The notes under the pieces are model-generated. The model made no database searches. It saw nothing but the letters and a program-made list of their open reading frames with translations, and was not told the DNA's origin. DNA of 64,000 nucleotides from contig CAVZFL010000002.1 of assembly GCA_963774555.1 (NCBI GenBank), positions 186,001 through 250,000 of the forward strand, given 5' to 3'. The DNA is from VRUE01 sp963774555. GTDB taxonomy: Bacteria > Actinomycetota > Thermoleophilia > Solirubrobacterales > 70-9. The first letter of the stretch is position 1, and each line of letters opens with the position of its first letter. Made by a program: the position numbers and the translations under genes. Below are positions 32,909 to 41,599 of the stretch, one piece after another.

Positions 32909-35848
32909 TCATCTGTTCCTCCCGTGTTTGCGCCGTTGTTTGCGGCGTTCGCGGCGGCGCTGGTCGCGCTCGGTGCGCCGCGCTTCAGCTGGATCGACCG
33001 CCGGCGGCTCGCCGTTGCTCGTGGGCGAGCCCCCCTCGGTCTCGACCGGCGGCTCGGCCGTCGCCACCGCGCCCGCCTTGGGACGGGCCTCCGGCTGGGC
33101 GGCGATCTCCTCCTCCAGCTCGGCGTCGCTCACCTCGCCGTCCTCGCCGATCTTGGCCAGCTCGATCTCATCAGCGAAGGCAGGCACGCGGCCCTCGACC
33201 GCGGCAATCCGCTCGCGGCGACGGATGAAGCCTGGCTCGCGTTCCTTCCACGCGGTCAGCACCGGCGAGGCGATGAAGATCGAGGAGTAGGTGCCCGAGA
33301 TGATCCCGACCATCATCGCGAAGGCGAAGTCCTGCAGGGTGGCGCCGCCGAAGACGAGCAGCGAGACGACCGCCAGCAGGGTGGTGAAGCTGGTCGCCAG
33401 CGAACGGGTCAGGACCTCGCTCATCGAGCGGTTGACGATCTGGGAGAACGCAGCCCGCGGCATCCGCGGCATGTTCTCGCGTATTCGGTCGAAGACGATG
33501 ATCGTGTCGTAGAGCGAATACCCCAGGATGGTGAGGAAGGCGGCGACCGTACCGCTGCTCACCTCCCGGCCGGTCAGCGAGTAGACGCCCGCCGTGATCA
33601 GGATGTCGTGGAAGAGCGCGATCAGGACCGGGACCGCGAACTTGGGATCGAAGCGGAAGGCGATGTAGGCGCAGATGATCAGCAGCGAGAAGATCAGCGC
33701 GTTGCGGGCACTGTTGGCCACCGTCTGGCCGAAGGTCGGTCCGACGCTGGTGCTGTTGAATCCGTCGGCAGCGATCCCGAATTCGCCTTCCAGTTCCTTC
33801 TGGACCTTGTTGATCTGACCCGGTTCGAGCGTCTTTGACTGGATCAGGAAGGCGTTGTTACCCAGCCCCGGGTTGCTCTCGCGTTGCACCTCGGCGCCGG
33901 AGATGCCGGCGTTGTCGAGCAGTTCGCGCACCGCTTCCTCGTTCGTCGTCTGCCGCAGGGCGACCTCGACCCGGGTGCCCGACTTGAAGTCGATCCCGAG
34001 GTTGAGCTGCTTCGTCGCCAGGGCCAGGGCGCCGACGATCAGGATGCAGCCCGAGAGGGTGAAGAACCAGCGGCTGGCCCCCATGAAGTCGAAGTGCCAG
34101 CGCACGCCCTGGTTCGTCGCTCCCAGCGCGCTGGGCGAGCGCAGCAGCCGCGTGCGGCTCATCGAGCCGAGCAGCGCCTGAGTGAAGACGACCGCGGTGA
34201 GCAGCGAGACGATCGTGCCGATGCCGAGCACGAAGGCGAACCCCTTGACCCCGGCGGTGGCGAGCACGAAGAGGACGAAGGCGGTGAGCAGGGTGACGAC
34301 GTTGGCGTCGATGATCGTTGCGATCCCGCGCCGGTAGCCGGCGGCGATCGCGTTCGACATCGAGCGTCCCGCCCGCACCTCCTCCTTTATTCGCTCGAAG
34401 ATGACGATGTTGGAGTCGGCTGCGACGCCGATCGTCAGCACCAGACCGGCGATCCCGGGCAACGTCAGGGTGATCGGGATCAGTTTGATCAGGGCGAAGA
34501 AGATCACCCCGTAGGCGCCAAGGGCGAGCGTCGCGATGAAGCCGAGGAAACGGTAGAAGACGAGCAGGAAGATGACGACGAGGGCAAGGCCGATGATCCC
34601 GGCCTTGATTCCCGCGTGCAGCGCTTCTGAGCCCAGCGTCGCCGAGACCTGCGACTGGCTGATCAGGTTGAGGTTGATCGGCAGCGCACCGCGCTGCAGG
34701 AAGCTGGCCAGTTCCTGCGCATCGGCGTTGCTGGTGAAGCCGCCGGAGATCTGCGCCCCCTGGCGGCCGTCGATTCCGTCGGGGTTTTCGGCGTAGTTGA
34801 TGATCGGCCGGGTCTTGACTTCGTTGTCGAGCACGACGGCGAAGTGGCCGGAGGTTTCTTCGGCCGTTTTGCCGGCGGCCGGGCCGATCGCCGAGGCGGC
34901 GCCCCGCTGCGCGATCCGCCGCGTGACTTCCTGGAACGCCTTCTGGCCGCTGCCGGTGAAGCCGAAGGTGACGTTGGGCTGGCCCAATTCGTCCGTTTCC
35001 TGCTTGGGCCGGGTGATTTCGGTGCCGGAGAGGGACGGGCGGTCCCTCAGCGCAAACCAACCCGGTTCGGCGTTTTCGAGGACTTTGCCGTTGCGGTCGT
35101 TGGGCAGCTCGGAGACGACGATCGTGCCCTGCGGGACCTTGACCACGATGCCCGCGTCCTTGGGCCGCTTGCGTCCGCTTGGCGAGACGTAGAGATCGTC
35201 CTTGGTGAACTCCGGCCCGTCGATCAGCTTGTGCGGCGATTTCTTCTCGAAGAGGTAGTAGGTGGTGGGCTGGCTGCATTTTTCGCAGTCGGGCACCGGT
35301 TCCTGTTCGGAGGCCAGCTTGGCGGCGTTGTACTCGGCGGGGAAGGCGCCGGCGAGGAAGAGCTGTGCGTCGGAGTTTTTGGTCGTGGTCCGGCCCGCTT
35401 CCTGCCATTCTTTGCTCGCCTTCGCGACCGCCGATTTGGTGCCTTCTTTGCCGGCGTGGCCGCCGATCGCGAACTCCTGGCCGATCAGGTTGGGTTCCCA
35501 GTCGAAGAAGAAGAGTCGGGCCGGCTTGGTCGCGCATTCGGTCGCCTTGCCGACGCTGGTCGCGCCGGGTATGCCGACCTGGATCTGGTCTTCGCCGACC
35601 CTCGCGACCTCGATCTCCGAGACGCCGAGCTGGTCGCAGCCTTCGCGGATGATGTCCACCGCCTTGCTCATCGAGCCGCTGTCGATCGTCGTCTGCTGCG
35701 CCGTCGGCCGGCCCTGCAGGACGAGCTGCACGCCACCCTTCAGGTCGAGGCCGAGCCGGGTCGGCTTGGTGGCTATAACCAGCGCCGAGACCGCAACCAG
35801 GCCGAGGACGAAGAGCAGGACGAGGAGGTGGGTGCGCCGTTTGCCCAT
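32909..35848 (-). CDS. secDF: Protein translocase SecDF (fused)
   Basis: 979 residues, one polypeptide carrying both SecD and SecF. SecD part: first helix LLVLLFVLGLVAVSALVIA, GLDLKGGVQLVLQG, the large periplasmic P1 domain (with a CEKC-like Cys pair), and the helix motif GVAADSNIVIFERIKEEVRAG. SecF part (from about 575): GIDFKSGTRVEVAL, TVAAFLTILGYSLYDTIIVFDRIREN and RSLATSFTTLLAVVSLLVFGG. It uses the proton gradient to pull exported proteins through SecYEG. The Lys/Arg-rich C-terminal tail is cytosolic. A separate yajC is not present beside it; a Zn-ribbon protein takes that place. Confidence 0.96.
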   Translation of the reverse strand: MGKRRTHLLVLLFVLGLVAVSALVIATKPTRLGLDLKGGVQLVLQGRPTAQQTTIDSGSMSKAVDIIREGCDQLGVSEIEVARVGEDQIQVGIPGATSVGKATECATKPARLFFFDWEPNLIGQEFAIGGHAGKEGTKSAVAKASKEWQEAGRTTTKNSDAQLFLAGAFPAEYNAAKLASEQEPVPDCEKCSQPTTYYLFEKKSPHKLIDGPEFTKDDLYVSPSGRKRPKDAGIVVKVPQGTIVVSELPNDRNGKVLENAEPGWFALRDRPSLSGTEITRPKQETDELGQPNVTFGFTGSGQKAFQEVTRRIAQRGAASAIGPAAGKTAEETSGHFAVVLDNEVKTRPIINYAENPDGIDGRQGAQISGGFTSNADAQELASFLQRGALPINLNLISQSQVSATLGSEALHAGIKAGIIGLALVVIFLLVFYRFLGFIATLALGAYGVIFFALIKLIPITLTLPGIAGLVLTIGVAADSNIVIFERIKEEVRAGRSMSNAIAAGYRRGIATIIDANVVTLLTAFVLFVLATAGVKGFAFVLGIGTIVSLLTAVVFTQALLGSMSRTRLLRSPSALGATNQGVRWHFDFMGASRWFFTLSGCILIVGALALATKQLNLGIDFKSGTRVEVALRQTTNEEAVRELLDNAGISGAEVQRESNPGLGNNAFLIQSKTLEPGQINKVQKELEGEFGIAADGFNSTSVGPTFGQTVANSARNALIFSLLIICAYIAFRFDPKFAVPVLIALFHDILITAGVYSLTGREVSSGTVAAFLTILGYSLYDTIIVFDRIRENMPRMPRAAFSQIVNRSMSEVLTRSLATSFTTLLAVVSLLVFGGATLQDFAFAMMVGIISGTYSSIFIASPVLTAWKEREPGFIRRRERIAAVEGRVPAFADEIELAKIGEDGEVSDAELEEEIAAQPEARPKAGAVATAEPPVETEGGSPTSNGEPPAVDPAEARRTERDQRRRERRKQRRKHGRNR

Positions 35849-35855
35849 TGCTCGC

Positions 35856-36338
35856 TCAGCCCTCCGGGGTGAGGACGATCAGCAGTCCCCCGTCGTCGTC
35901 GTAGGCGGGAAAGACGTCGGCCACCGCGTCGGCCGGGAGATCGCCCTCGGCGTTGACCGAGACGCGCTTGCCGAGCGAGCGCACCCCCCACTCCAGCGAG
36001 GTCGAGATCGGGTCGGCGACGGCGACGGCGCCTCCCTCCTGCGAGTCCTCGCCAGCCTCGCGCCATTCCAGCCCCAGGACTTCCTGCACCGGCCTGCCGA
36101 TCACGTCCTCGTCGGTGAGGCCGGTCAGCTCGAAGCTGCCGCGGCCGGCGTCGATCACCCGCCCTTTCTGGTCGCAGACGAAGAAGGCGGCGTTGGGCGC
36201 CGGGTAGTAGTCGTCGAGCAGCTCGAAGACGAAGCCGAAGCCGCATTTCGAGCAGCCCTTTGGGCGCGCGCTGAAGCCCGCCGTGCGCTCGGCGCTGACC
36301 TCCCTGTGGCCGCAGTTGGGGCAGATGAAGAACGGCAC
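35856..36338 (-). CDS. Zinc-ribbon plus PAS-like protein
   Basis: 160 residues. The N-terminus ICPNCGHREVSAERTAG followed by GCSKCGFGFVF makes a four-Cys zinc ribbon. From about residue 45 a PAS-like sensor fold follows: APNAAFFVCDQKGRVIDAG, FELTGLTDEDVIGRPVQEVLGLEW. No output domain is attached. It lies 14 bp downstream of ruvB and 7 bp upstream of secDF, which is where yajC is found in many bacteria. A signalling or regulatory role is possible; no ligand can be inferred. Confidence 0.7.
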   Translation of the reverse strand: MPFFICPNCGHREVSAERTAGFSARPKGCSKCGFGFVFELLDDYYPAPNAAFFVCDQKGRVIDAGRGSFELTGLTDEDVIGRPVQEVLGLEWREAGEDSQEGGAVAVADPISTSLEWGVRSLGKRVSVNAEGDLPADAVADVFPAYDDDGGLLIVLTPEG

Positions 36339-36352
36339 CCCCCGCAGGTTAC

Positions 36353-37435
36353 TCAGAACAGGCTGTTCGCTCCTTCGGGGGTGGGCAGCCCCAGATGCTC
36401 ATAGGCTCTCGGAGTAATCACACGACCCCGTGGAGTCCGCTTGAGCAGGCCCTGCTGGAGCAGGTAGGGCTCGAGCACATCCTCGATCGTGTCGGCCTCC
36501 TCGCCGATCGCAACGGCAAGGGTCGAGAGCCCCACGGGACCGCCTCCGAACTTGGTCGCGACCGTGTCGAGCAGGGCGCGATCGCTGCGATCGAGGCCGC
36601 CGGCGTCGACCTCGAGCATCGTCAGCGCCGCGGCTGCAACCTCGGCATCGATCGCCCCCAGGTCCTTGACCTGGGCGAAATCGCGCACCCGCTTGAGCAG
36701 CCGGTTGGCCACCCGCGGGGTGCCACGTGAGCGCTCGGCGATCGTCCACGCGCCCTCGGAGTCGATCTCGACGCCGAGGATGCCAGCCGAGCGGGCGATG
36801 ATCTCGCCCAGGTGCTCGGGGCTGTAGTGCTCGACCCGGTGCGAGAGGCCGAAGCGGTCGCGCAGAGGCGTGGTCAGCAGGCCGGCCCGGGTGGTGGCGC
36901 CGATCAGGGTGAACGGTGGCAGCGGCAGGGTGACGGTGCGGGCGCCCGCGCCCTGGCCGAGCACGACCGGCAGCTCACCGTCCTCCATCGCCGGGTAGAG
37001 CGTCTCCTCGACGGCGCGGCCGAGGCGGTGGATCTCATCGACGAAGAAGACGCTGCCGGGCTCCAGGGCGGTGAGGAAGGAGGCGACGTCCGCCTTGCGC
37101 TCGAGCGCCGGGCCGGCCGTCTGCACCATCGGCACCCCCATCTCCTCGGCGACGATGTGGGCGAGCGAAGTCTTGCCGAGCCCGGGTGGGCCGGCGAGCA
37201 GCACGTGGTCGAGCGGCTCGCCCCTTTCTCGCGCCGCCTCGATGAAGATCGCCAGCTGCTCGGTGACCTGCTCCTGGTTGACGAAATCGGCCAGGGTGCG
37301 CGGGCGCAGCGAGCGGTCGAGATCCTCGTCGGGCACGTCCGCCGTGGCATCGTGGACGCGCACGTCCTCGGGCGGGGTCTCCTCTCCCGGCGGAAAGGAT
37401 CCGTCGACGCCGGGAGTGCGAATCCGCTCGCTCAC
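36353..37435 (-). CDS. ruvB: Holliday junction branch-migration ATPase RuvB
   Basis: 360 residues, typical length. AAA+ motifs: Walker A GPPGLGKTSLAHIVA, Walker B FVDEIHRLGRAVEE, sensor I LIGATTRAGLLTTPLRDRFG with the Arg-finger region, and a winged-helix C-terminus (RTPRGRVITPRAYEHLG). It forms hexameric rings that drive branch migration with RuvA. The N-terminal extension of about 30 residues rich in Pro/Asp is variable. It starts with a GTG that overlaps the ruvA stop by 4 bp. Confidence 0.97.
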   Translation of the reverse strand: MSERIRTPGVDGSFPPGEETPPEDVRVHDATADVPDEDLDRSLRPRTLADFVNQEQVTEQLAIFIEAARERGEPLDHVLLAGPPGLGKTSLAHIVAEEMGVPMVQTAGPALERKADVASFLTALEPGSVFFVDEIHRLGRAVEETLYPAMEDGELPVVLGQGAGARTVTLPLPPFTLIGATTRAGLLTTPLRDRFGLSHRVEHYSPEHLGEIIARSAGILGVEIDSEGAWTIAERSRGTPRVANRLLKRVRDFAQVKDLGAIDAEVAAAALTMLEVDAGGLDRSDRALLDTVATKFGGGPVGLSTLAVAIGEEADTIEDVLEPYLLQQGLLKRTPRGRVITPRAYEHLGLPTPEGANSLF

Positions 37436-38031
37436 GCGGCCTTGCTCCTGGAGGCGCCGGCCTTGCGCAGGGCCGCGGCAACCAGCTGCTCCGCGTCGTC
37501 GGCCTCGATCCCGTCGAGCAGCTGCTCGGCCTCCAGCGGCGCGTAGCCGAGGTTGACCAGGCCGTCGCGGGCGAGCTCGCGCGGCCCGGCGCCCTCGCCG
37601 CTGCCGAGCACGACCTCTTCCTCAAGCGCGCCGGCAACCTTCTCGCGCAGCTCGACGATGATCCGCTCCGAGGTCCGCTTGCCGATCCCAGGCACCGCCT
37701 GGAAGCGCTTGGCGTCGCCGGCGGCGATCGCCCGCAGCAGCTCGCGCGCGGGGCCGCCGGAGAGCGCCGCCAGCGCCACCTTGGGGCCGATGCCGCTGAC
37801 CGAGATCAGCTCGCCGAAGAGGTCGCGCTCCTCCTCGGAGGCGAAGCCGAAGAGGGCGAGCGAGTCGTCGCGGGAGATCAGCTCCGCGTGCAGGAAGGCC
37901 TCGCGCCCGGTCGCCGGCACCGCTTTCAGCGTCTCCGCCGAGACGGCGAGGCGGTAGCCAACGCCGCCGGCGTCGATAACGACGTGGTCGGGCCGGCGCA
38001 CCATCACCTCACCCCGCACGGCGGCGATCAT
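37432..38031 (-). CDS. ruvA: Holliday junction DNA helicase subunit RuvA
   Basis: 199 residues. OB-fold N-terminus (MIAAVRGEVMVRRPDHVVID), two helix-hairpin-helix motifs (SVSGIGPKVALAALSG and AVPGIGKRTSERIIVEL), and a C-terminal domain (GLVNLGYAPLEAEQLL) that contacts RuvB. It binds four-way junctions and loads RuvB. The ATG at 38031 overlaps the ruvC stop by 4 bp (ATGA); its own stop overlaps ruvB. The three ruv genes form a tightly coupled operon. Confidence 0.96.
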   Translation of the reverse strand: MIAAVRGEVMVRRPDHVVIDAGGVGYRLAVSAETLKAVPATGREAFLHAELISRDDSLALFGFASEEERDLFGELISVSGIGPKVALAALSGGPARELLRAIAAGDAKRFQAVPGIGKRTSERIIVELREKVAGALEEEVVLGSGEGAGPRELARDGLVNLGYAPLEAEQLLDGIEADDAEQLVAAALRKAGASRSKAA

Positions 38032-38555
38032 CCGGCCAGCCTCTGGGGGGTCGCGGCGCCGGCGGCTTCGACCGCGGCCTGGTGGCCGGTCGCACCGCCG
38101 TGGCAGATCGCCACCGCAAGCGCATCGGCAGCGTGGTCGGGCGTCGGCGGCTCGGGCAGTCCAAGCAGCGTGCCCACCATCCGTTGCACCTGCTCCTTGC
38201 CGGCAGCGCCGGAGCCGCAGACGGCCTTCTTGATCGCCTGCGGCGTGTAGGTGAAGCACTCAACGCCGCGCTGGGCGGCGGCCAGCATCGCCGCGCCGCT
38301 GGCGCGGCCGACGGTCATCGCCGAGTGCACGTTCTTGCCGAAGTAGAGGTCCTCGAGCGCCATCGCCGCCGGCTCGTGCCAGGCCAGCAGCTCCGAGAGG
38401 GCGCTGTGAATGCGCTCGAGACGCCGCTCGACCGGCAGTTCAGGCGAGGTCTCGACCACACCGCCGTCGAGGGCGACCATGCGGCTGCCCTCGATCCGCA
38501 CCACACCAAAGCCCAAATTCGCCGCACCTGGGTCGATCCCCATCACAACTTGCAT
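38028..38555 (-). CDS. ruvC: Holliday junction resolvase RuvC
   Basis: 175 residues. The RNase H-like endonuclease has its acidic residues in MGIDPGAANLGFGVV (Asp), MALEDLYFGKN (Glu) and PDHAADALAVAICH (His/Asp). It cuts Holliday junctions symmetrically. The C-terminal 20 residues are Ala-rich and not conserved. It is the first gene of the ruvCAB run and lies about 98 bp after yebC, with a strong hairpin in between. Confidence 0.96.
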   Translation of the reverse strand: MQVVMGIDPGAANLGFGVVRIEGSRMVALDGGVVETSPELPVERRLERIHSALSELLAWHEPAAMALEDLYFGKNVHSAMTVGRASGAAMLAAAQRGVECFTYTPQAIKKAVCGSGAAGKEQVQRMVGTLLGLPEPPTPDHAADALAVAICHGGATGHQAAVEAAGAATPQRLAG

Positions 38556-38603
38556 TGGGACGGATTCTGGGAGTTACCCCGGATGCCTTCCCGTCTCCAG
38601 CCA

Positions 38604-38648
38604 GGTGCAACGTTTTATCCCCCCGCCAGGGGGACAACGCGTTGCACC
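38604..38648 (-). terminator. Hairpin between yebC and ruvC
   Basis: Inverted repeat: GGTGCAACG at 38604-38612 pairs with CGTTGCACC at 38640-38648, and an inner CCCC/GGGG pairing lies within the loop. It starts right after the yebC stop (minus strand), so it can end the yebC transcript or attenuate into ruvC. On the minus strand no clear U-run follows, so terminator function is uncertain. Confidence 0.55.
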
Positions 38649-38653
38649 CGCTC

Positions 38654-39403
38654 TCAGGCGGCGACCTTTTCGAGGATCTCCTGGGGGACGTCGAAGTTGG
38701 CGTGGACCTCGTTGACGTCGTCGTGCTCCTCGAGGGTGTCGACCAGCCGCAGCAGATCTTCGGCCTCGGTGCCCTTGACCAGGACGGTGCTTTTCGGCTC
38801 CATCGCCACTTCGGCGGAGGCGATCTCGACCCCGGCGCCCTCCAGCGCCTCGCGAACCGCGCTCAGGTCGGCGGGCCCACAGACGACGCGCAGCTGCTCG
38901 CCGTCCTCGCGAACGTCCTCGGCACCGGCGTCGATCGCGACGATCAGATCGTCCTCGCCGTAGCGCTCGCCGTCGACCGCGATCACGCCGCGCTTTTCGA
39001 AGATCCAGGCGACCGAGCCGGGCTCGCCGAGGTTGCCGTGGTGCTTGCTGAACGCATGTCGCACGTCGGCGCTGGTGCGGTTGCGGTTGTCGCTCAACGC
39101 TTCGACCAGGATCGCCGCGCCGCCGGGGCCGTAGCCCTCGAAGAGGATGCTCTCGATTGCCTCGGCGTCACTGCCAACGCCGCTGCCGCGATCGATCGCG
39201 CGCTGGATGTTGTCCTTCGGCATCGAGGCGTCGCGCGCCTTCTGGATCGCCGTCGCCAGCGGCGCGTTTGCCTCGGGGTTCGGCCCACCATCGCGCGCCG
39301 CAACGGTGATCGCGCGCGCCAGCTTGGTGAACTGCTTGCCGCGCTTAGCGTCGGCGGCGCCCTTCTTGTGCTTAATGGAAGACCACTTCGAGTGCCCGGA
39401 CAT
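38654..39403 (-). CDS. yebC: YebC/PmpR-family regulatory protein
   Basis: 249 residues, family-typical length. It opens with the signature MSGHSKWSSIKHKKGAADAK, then GKQFTKLARAI, MPKDNIQRAIDRG, YGPGGAAILVEALSDNRNRT and FSKHHGNLGEPGSVAW. The family is known as a transcriptional regulator and, more recently, as a ribosome-associated factor helping with polyproline stalls. An in-frame ATG at 39412 is an alternative. It is a regular neighbour of ruvC in bacteria. A divergent gene starts only 13 bp away. Confidence 0.95.
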   Translation of the reverse strand: MSGHSKWSSIKHKKGAADAKRGKQFTKLARAITVAARDGGPNPEANAPLATAIQKARDASMPKDNIQRAIDRGSGVGSDAEAIESILFEGYGPGGAAILVEALSDNRNRTSADVRHAFSKHHGNLGEPGSVAWIFEKRGVIAVDGERYGEDDLIVAIDAGAEDVREDGEQLRVVCGPADLSAVREALEGAGVEIASAEVAMEPKSTVLVKGTEAEDLLRLVDTLEEHDDVNEVHANFDVPQEILEKVAA

Positions 39404-39415
39404 ACCTGGCATTCT

Positions 39416-39862
39416 ATGAATGTGGAAATGGTCACGGACTCGCACAGGGCCGGACCGGCTAGAGGGCTTGCCGCAAGCGTCGTCTTCGTCGTCATGCTCA
39501 TCGCGGCGCTCTCGATCTGGACCGCGATCCCGCTGAGCTGGATCTACATCGGCTCCAAGGTCTCCCAAACCCAGTTCCCCAGCGGCGGCCCCTACTTCGT
39601 CGTCGCCGTCGGCATCCTGCTCTCGGTCGTCGTCATCGCCTGGCTGATCGGCCGGCTCAACCGCCTCTACATCCAGATCACAGGCACCAACCGCCTGGCC
39701 CCGATGCGCCCGACCTGGCTCAAGAGCATGCGCGACAGCTCATCCTCCACCGGCACCACCACCGTCGTCGAGGCGGTGCTGATGGGATCGGTGATGCTGG
39801 CCGCCGCCGTGCTCACCGTCTGGTTCTTCTTCCTCGCCGGCTCCCCGATCCCGAACCAGTAG
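39416..39862 (+). CDS. Membrane protein of unknown function
   Basis: 148 residues (or 143 from the ATG at 39431). Three hydrophobic segments: AASVVFVVMLIAALSIWTAIPLSWI, FVVAVGILLSVVVIAWLIGRL and VVEAVLMGSVMLAAAVLTVWFFFLAG. The loop LYIQITGTNRLAPMRPTWLKSMRD is positively charged. No known family is recognised. It is divergent from yebC with almost no spacer, so either the two genes share a very compact promoter region or this start is too early. Confidence 0.65.
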   Translation: MNVEMVTDSHRAGPARGLAASVVFVVMLIAALSIWTAIPLSWIYIGSKVSQTQFPSGGPYFVVAVGILLSVVVIAWLIGRLNRLYIQITGTNRLAPMRPTWLKSMRDSSSSTGTTTVVEAVLMGSVMLAAAVLTVWFFFLAGSPIPNQ

Positions 39863-39865
39863 CCC

Positions 39866-39910
39866 AGCGGTCGCACTTTCCCCCGCATAGCGGCAAGAAC
39901 TACGACCGCT
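39866..39910. terminator. Inverted repeat between convergent genes
   Basis: AGCGGTCG at 39866-39873 pairs perfectly with CGACCGCT at 39903-39910, with a 29-base loop. It lies in the 49-bp gap between the convergent membrane-protein and aminopeptidase genes, a place where a bidirectional terminator is expected. Confidence 0.45.
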
Positions 39911-39911
39911 A

Positions 39912-41015
39912 CTAGACGACGAACTTGCCGTTGACCTGGAAGTCGGCGCCGTCGACTTCGATCTTGCCGCCCTTGCGCAGGTCGCAGACGAGGTCGGTGT
40001 GGACGGCGGAGTCGTTGACGCCGCCCGACTCGGGGTAGGACTTGCCGACCGCCATGTGCACGGTGCCGCCGATCTTCTCGTCGAGCAGGACCTCGAGCGT
40101 GCCGCGGTCGATCGCGTAGTTGGTGCCGATCCCCAGCTCGCCGAGGCGGCGGGCGCCGTCGTCGGTGTCGAGCAGCTGGATCAGGAACTCCTCGCCGCGC
40201 TCGGCACTGGCGTCGACCACCTCGCCGGCCTCGAAGCGCAGGTGCACGCCGGAGACCTCGCGGCCGGCGATCACCGCCGGCAGGTGGAAGGTCACCTTGC
40301 CCTCGACCGAGTCCTCGACCGGGCCGGTGAAGAACTCGCCGTCGGGCATGTTGTGGTCGCCGACGCAGGGGATGAACTTGCGGCCGGCGATGCCGAGCTT
40401 GATGTCAGTGCCCGGTGCGGTAATCCGCACCTCCTCGTGGCCCTCGATCCACTCGGCGAGGCGTTCGCACTCCGCCGAGGCGCGCTTCCAGGCGGTTAGC
40501 GGATCGGGATCGTCGGCGAGGCAGGCGCCGAAGTAGAAGTCCTCATACGCCGCCAGGCTCATCTCGGCCTCCGAGGCGTAGGCGTTGGTCGGGTAGAGCG
40601 TGTAGCACCAGCGGAACTCATCGGCGGCGCTGCGCTCCATCATCCGGTTCAGCACCGGGCCGGTGGCCATCTGGCGGCGGGTCTGGCGCTCGGGCGGGAC
40701 AGCGGAGAGTTCGCGCGTGTTGGCGGCGGCCCCGATCCCGATCCGCACGTCTGCGTTCTCGACCGTCCACTTCATCAACGGCGAGACCCAGTCCAGCTGC
40801 GCGTCGCTGGCGTGCTCGTAGTAGATCGCGGCGAGCCCGTCGAGGCCGACGTTGAGGATCGGGTGGGCGCCGACCTTCAGCACCTCCTCGTAGATCGCCC
40901 GCAGGAGCGGCTCGGCCCCGACCTCACCATCGATCGAGACCACCTCCCCCGCCTTCACCGCGGTCGAGTAGCCGACCACGATCTTCGCCAGGTTCTCCGC
41001 CCTCGGGTCCCTCAA
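39912..41015 (-). CDS. M29-family aminopeptidase
   Basis: 367 residues from a TTG at 41015 that sits behind GGAGG and overlaps the pdxT stop (TTGA). Residues conserved in the thermophilic aminopeptidase (AmpS/PepS) family are visible: the Glu in PDGEFFTGPVEDS, the VSGVHLRFEAGEVVDA stretch, GTNYAIDRGTLEVLLDEKIGGTVHMAVGKSYPE and the His/Asp in SAVHTDLVCDL that bind two metal ions. It removes N-terminal amino acids from peptides in the cytosol. Coupling to pdxT is unusual but may be a matter of position. Confidence 0.9.
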   Translation of the reverse strand: MRDPRAENLAKIVVGYSTAVKAGEVVSIDGEVGAEPLLRAIYEEVLKVGAHPILNVGLDGLAAIYYEHASDAQLDWVSPLMKWTVENADVRIGIGAAANTRELSAVPPERQTRRQMATGPVLNRMMERSAADEFRWCYTLYPTNAYASEAEMSLAAYEDFYFGACLADDPDPLTAWKRASAECERLAEWIEGHEEVRITAPGTDIKLGIAGRKFIPCVGDHNMPDGEFFTGPVEDSVEGKVTFHLPAVIAGREVSGVHLRFEAGEVVDASAERGEEFLIQLLDTDDGARRLGELGIGTNYAIDRGTLEVLLDEKIGGTVHMAVGKSYPESGGVNDSAVHTDLVCDLRKGGKIEVDGADFQVNGKFVV

Positions 41016-41599
41016 GTCTCCGCCTCCTCGCGCGAACGTGCGCCGCTTGTCGTCATGGCCATGAAAAGCGCGTGCAACCGCGAATCGTCGCCCAGCTCGG
41101 GGTGGAAGGCGCAGGCAAGCACGCCGCCTTCCCGGATCGCCACCGGGTGCTCGCCGTAGGTCGCCAGCACGTCGACCCCCGGCCCCACCCGCTCCACCCA
41201 CGGCGCCCTGATGAAGACCGCCCGCAGCGGCTCTTCGCCGATGCCCTCGACCTGCAGGTCCGCCTCGAAGCTCTGCAGCTGGCGGCCGAAGACGTTGCGC
41301 GCCGCGGTCGCGTCGATCAGCCCCAGGTGCGCGTCGTCGCAGACGATCATTCCGGCGCAGGTGCCGAATATCGTTCCCCCCGCCTCACGATGCGCCCGGA
41401 TCGCCGGCCCGAGGCCGGCCCGCTCGATCCCCAGCGAGATCGTCGTGCTCTCGCCGCCGGGGATGACCAGCCCATCGAGGCCGATCAGGTCGGCGGGGAC
41501 GCGGACCTCGCTCGTCTCGGCGCCGAGCGCGCGCAGCACCGCGCAGTGCGCTTCGAAGCCACCCTGGATCGCGAGGACTCCGAGGCGCAGCTCAGGCAC
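41012..41599 (-). CDS. pdxT: Pyridoxal 5'-phosphate synthase glutaminase subunit PdxT
   Basis: 195 residues from a GTG at 41599, inside the pdxS 3' end (8-bp overlap). Triad glutaminase motifs: LGVLAIQGGFEAHCAVLRALG, LDGLVIPGGESTTI, the nucleophile Cys in GTIFGTCAGMIV, and the His/Glu in ACAFHPELGDD. It releases ammonia from glutamine and channels it to PdxS for vitamin B6 cofactor synthesis. Confidence 0.96.
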   Translation of the reverse strand: MPELRLGVLAIQGGFEAHCAVLRALGAETSEVRVPADLIGLDGLVIPGGESTTISLGIERAGLGPAIRAHREAGGTIFGTCAGMIVCDDAHLGLIDATAARNVFGRQLQSFEADLQVEGIGEEPLRAVFIRAPWVERVGPGVDVLATYGEHPVAIREGGVLACAFHPELGDDSRLHALFMAMTTSGARSREEAET

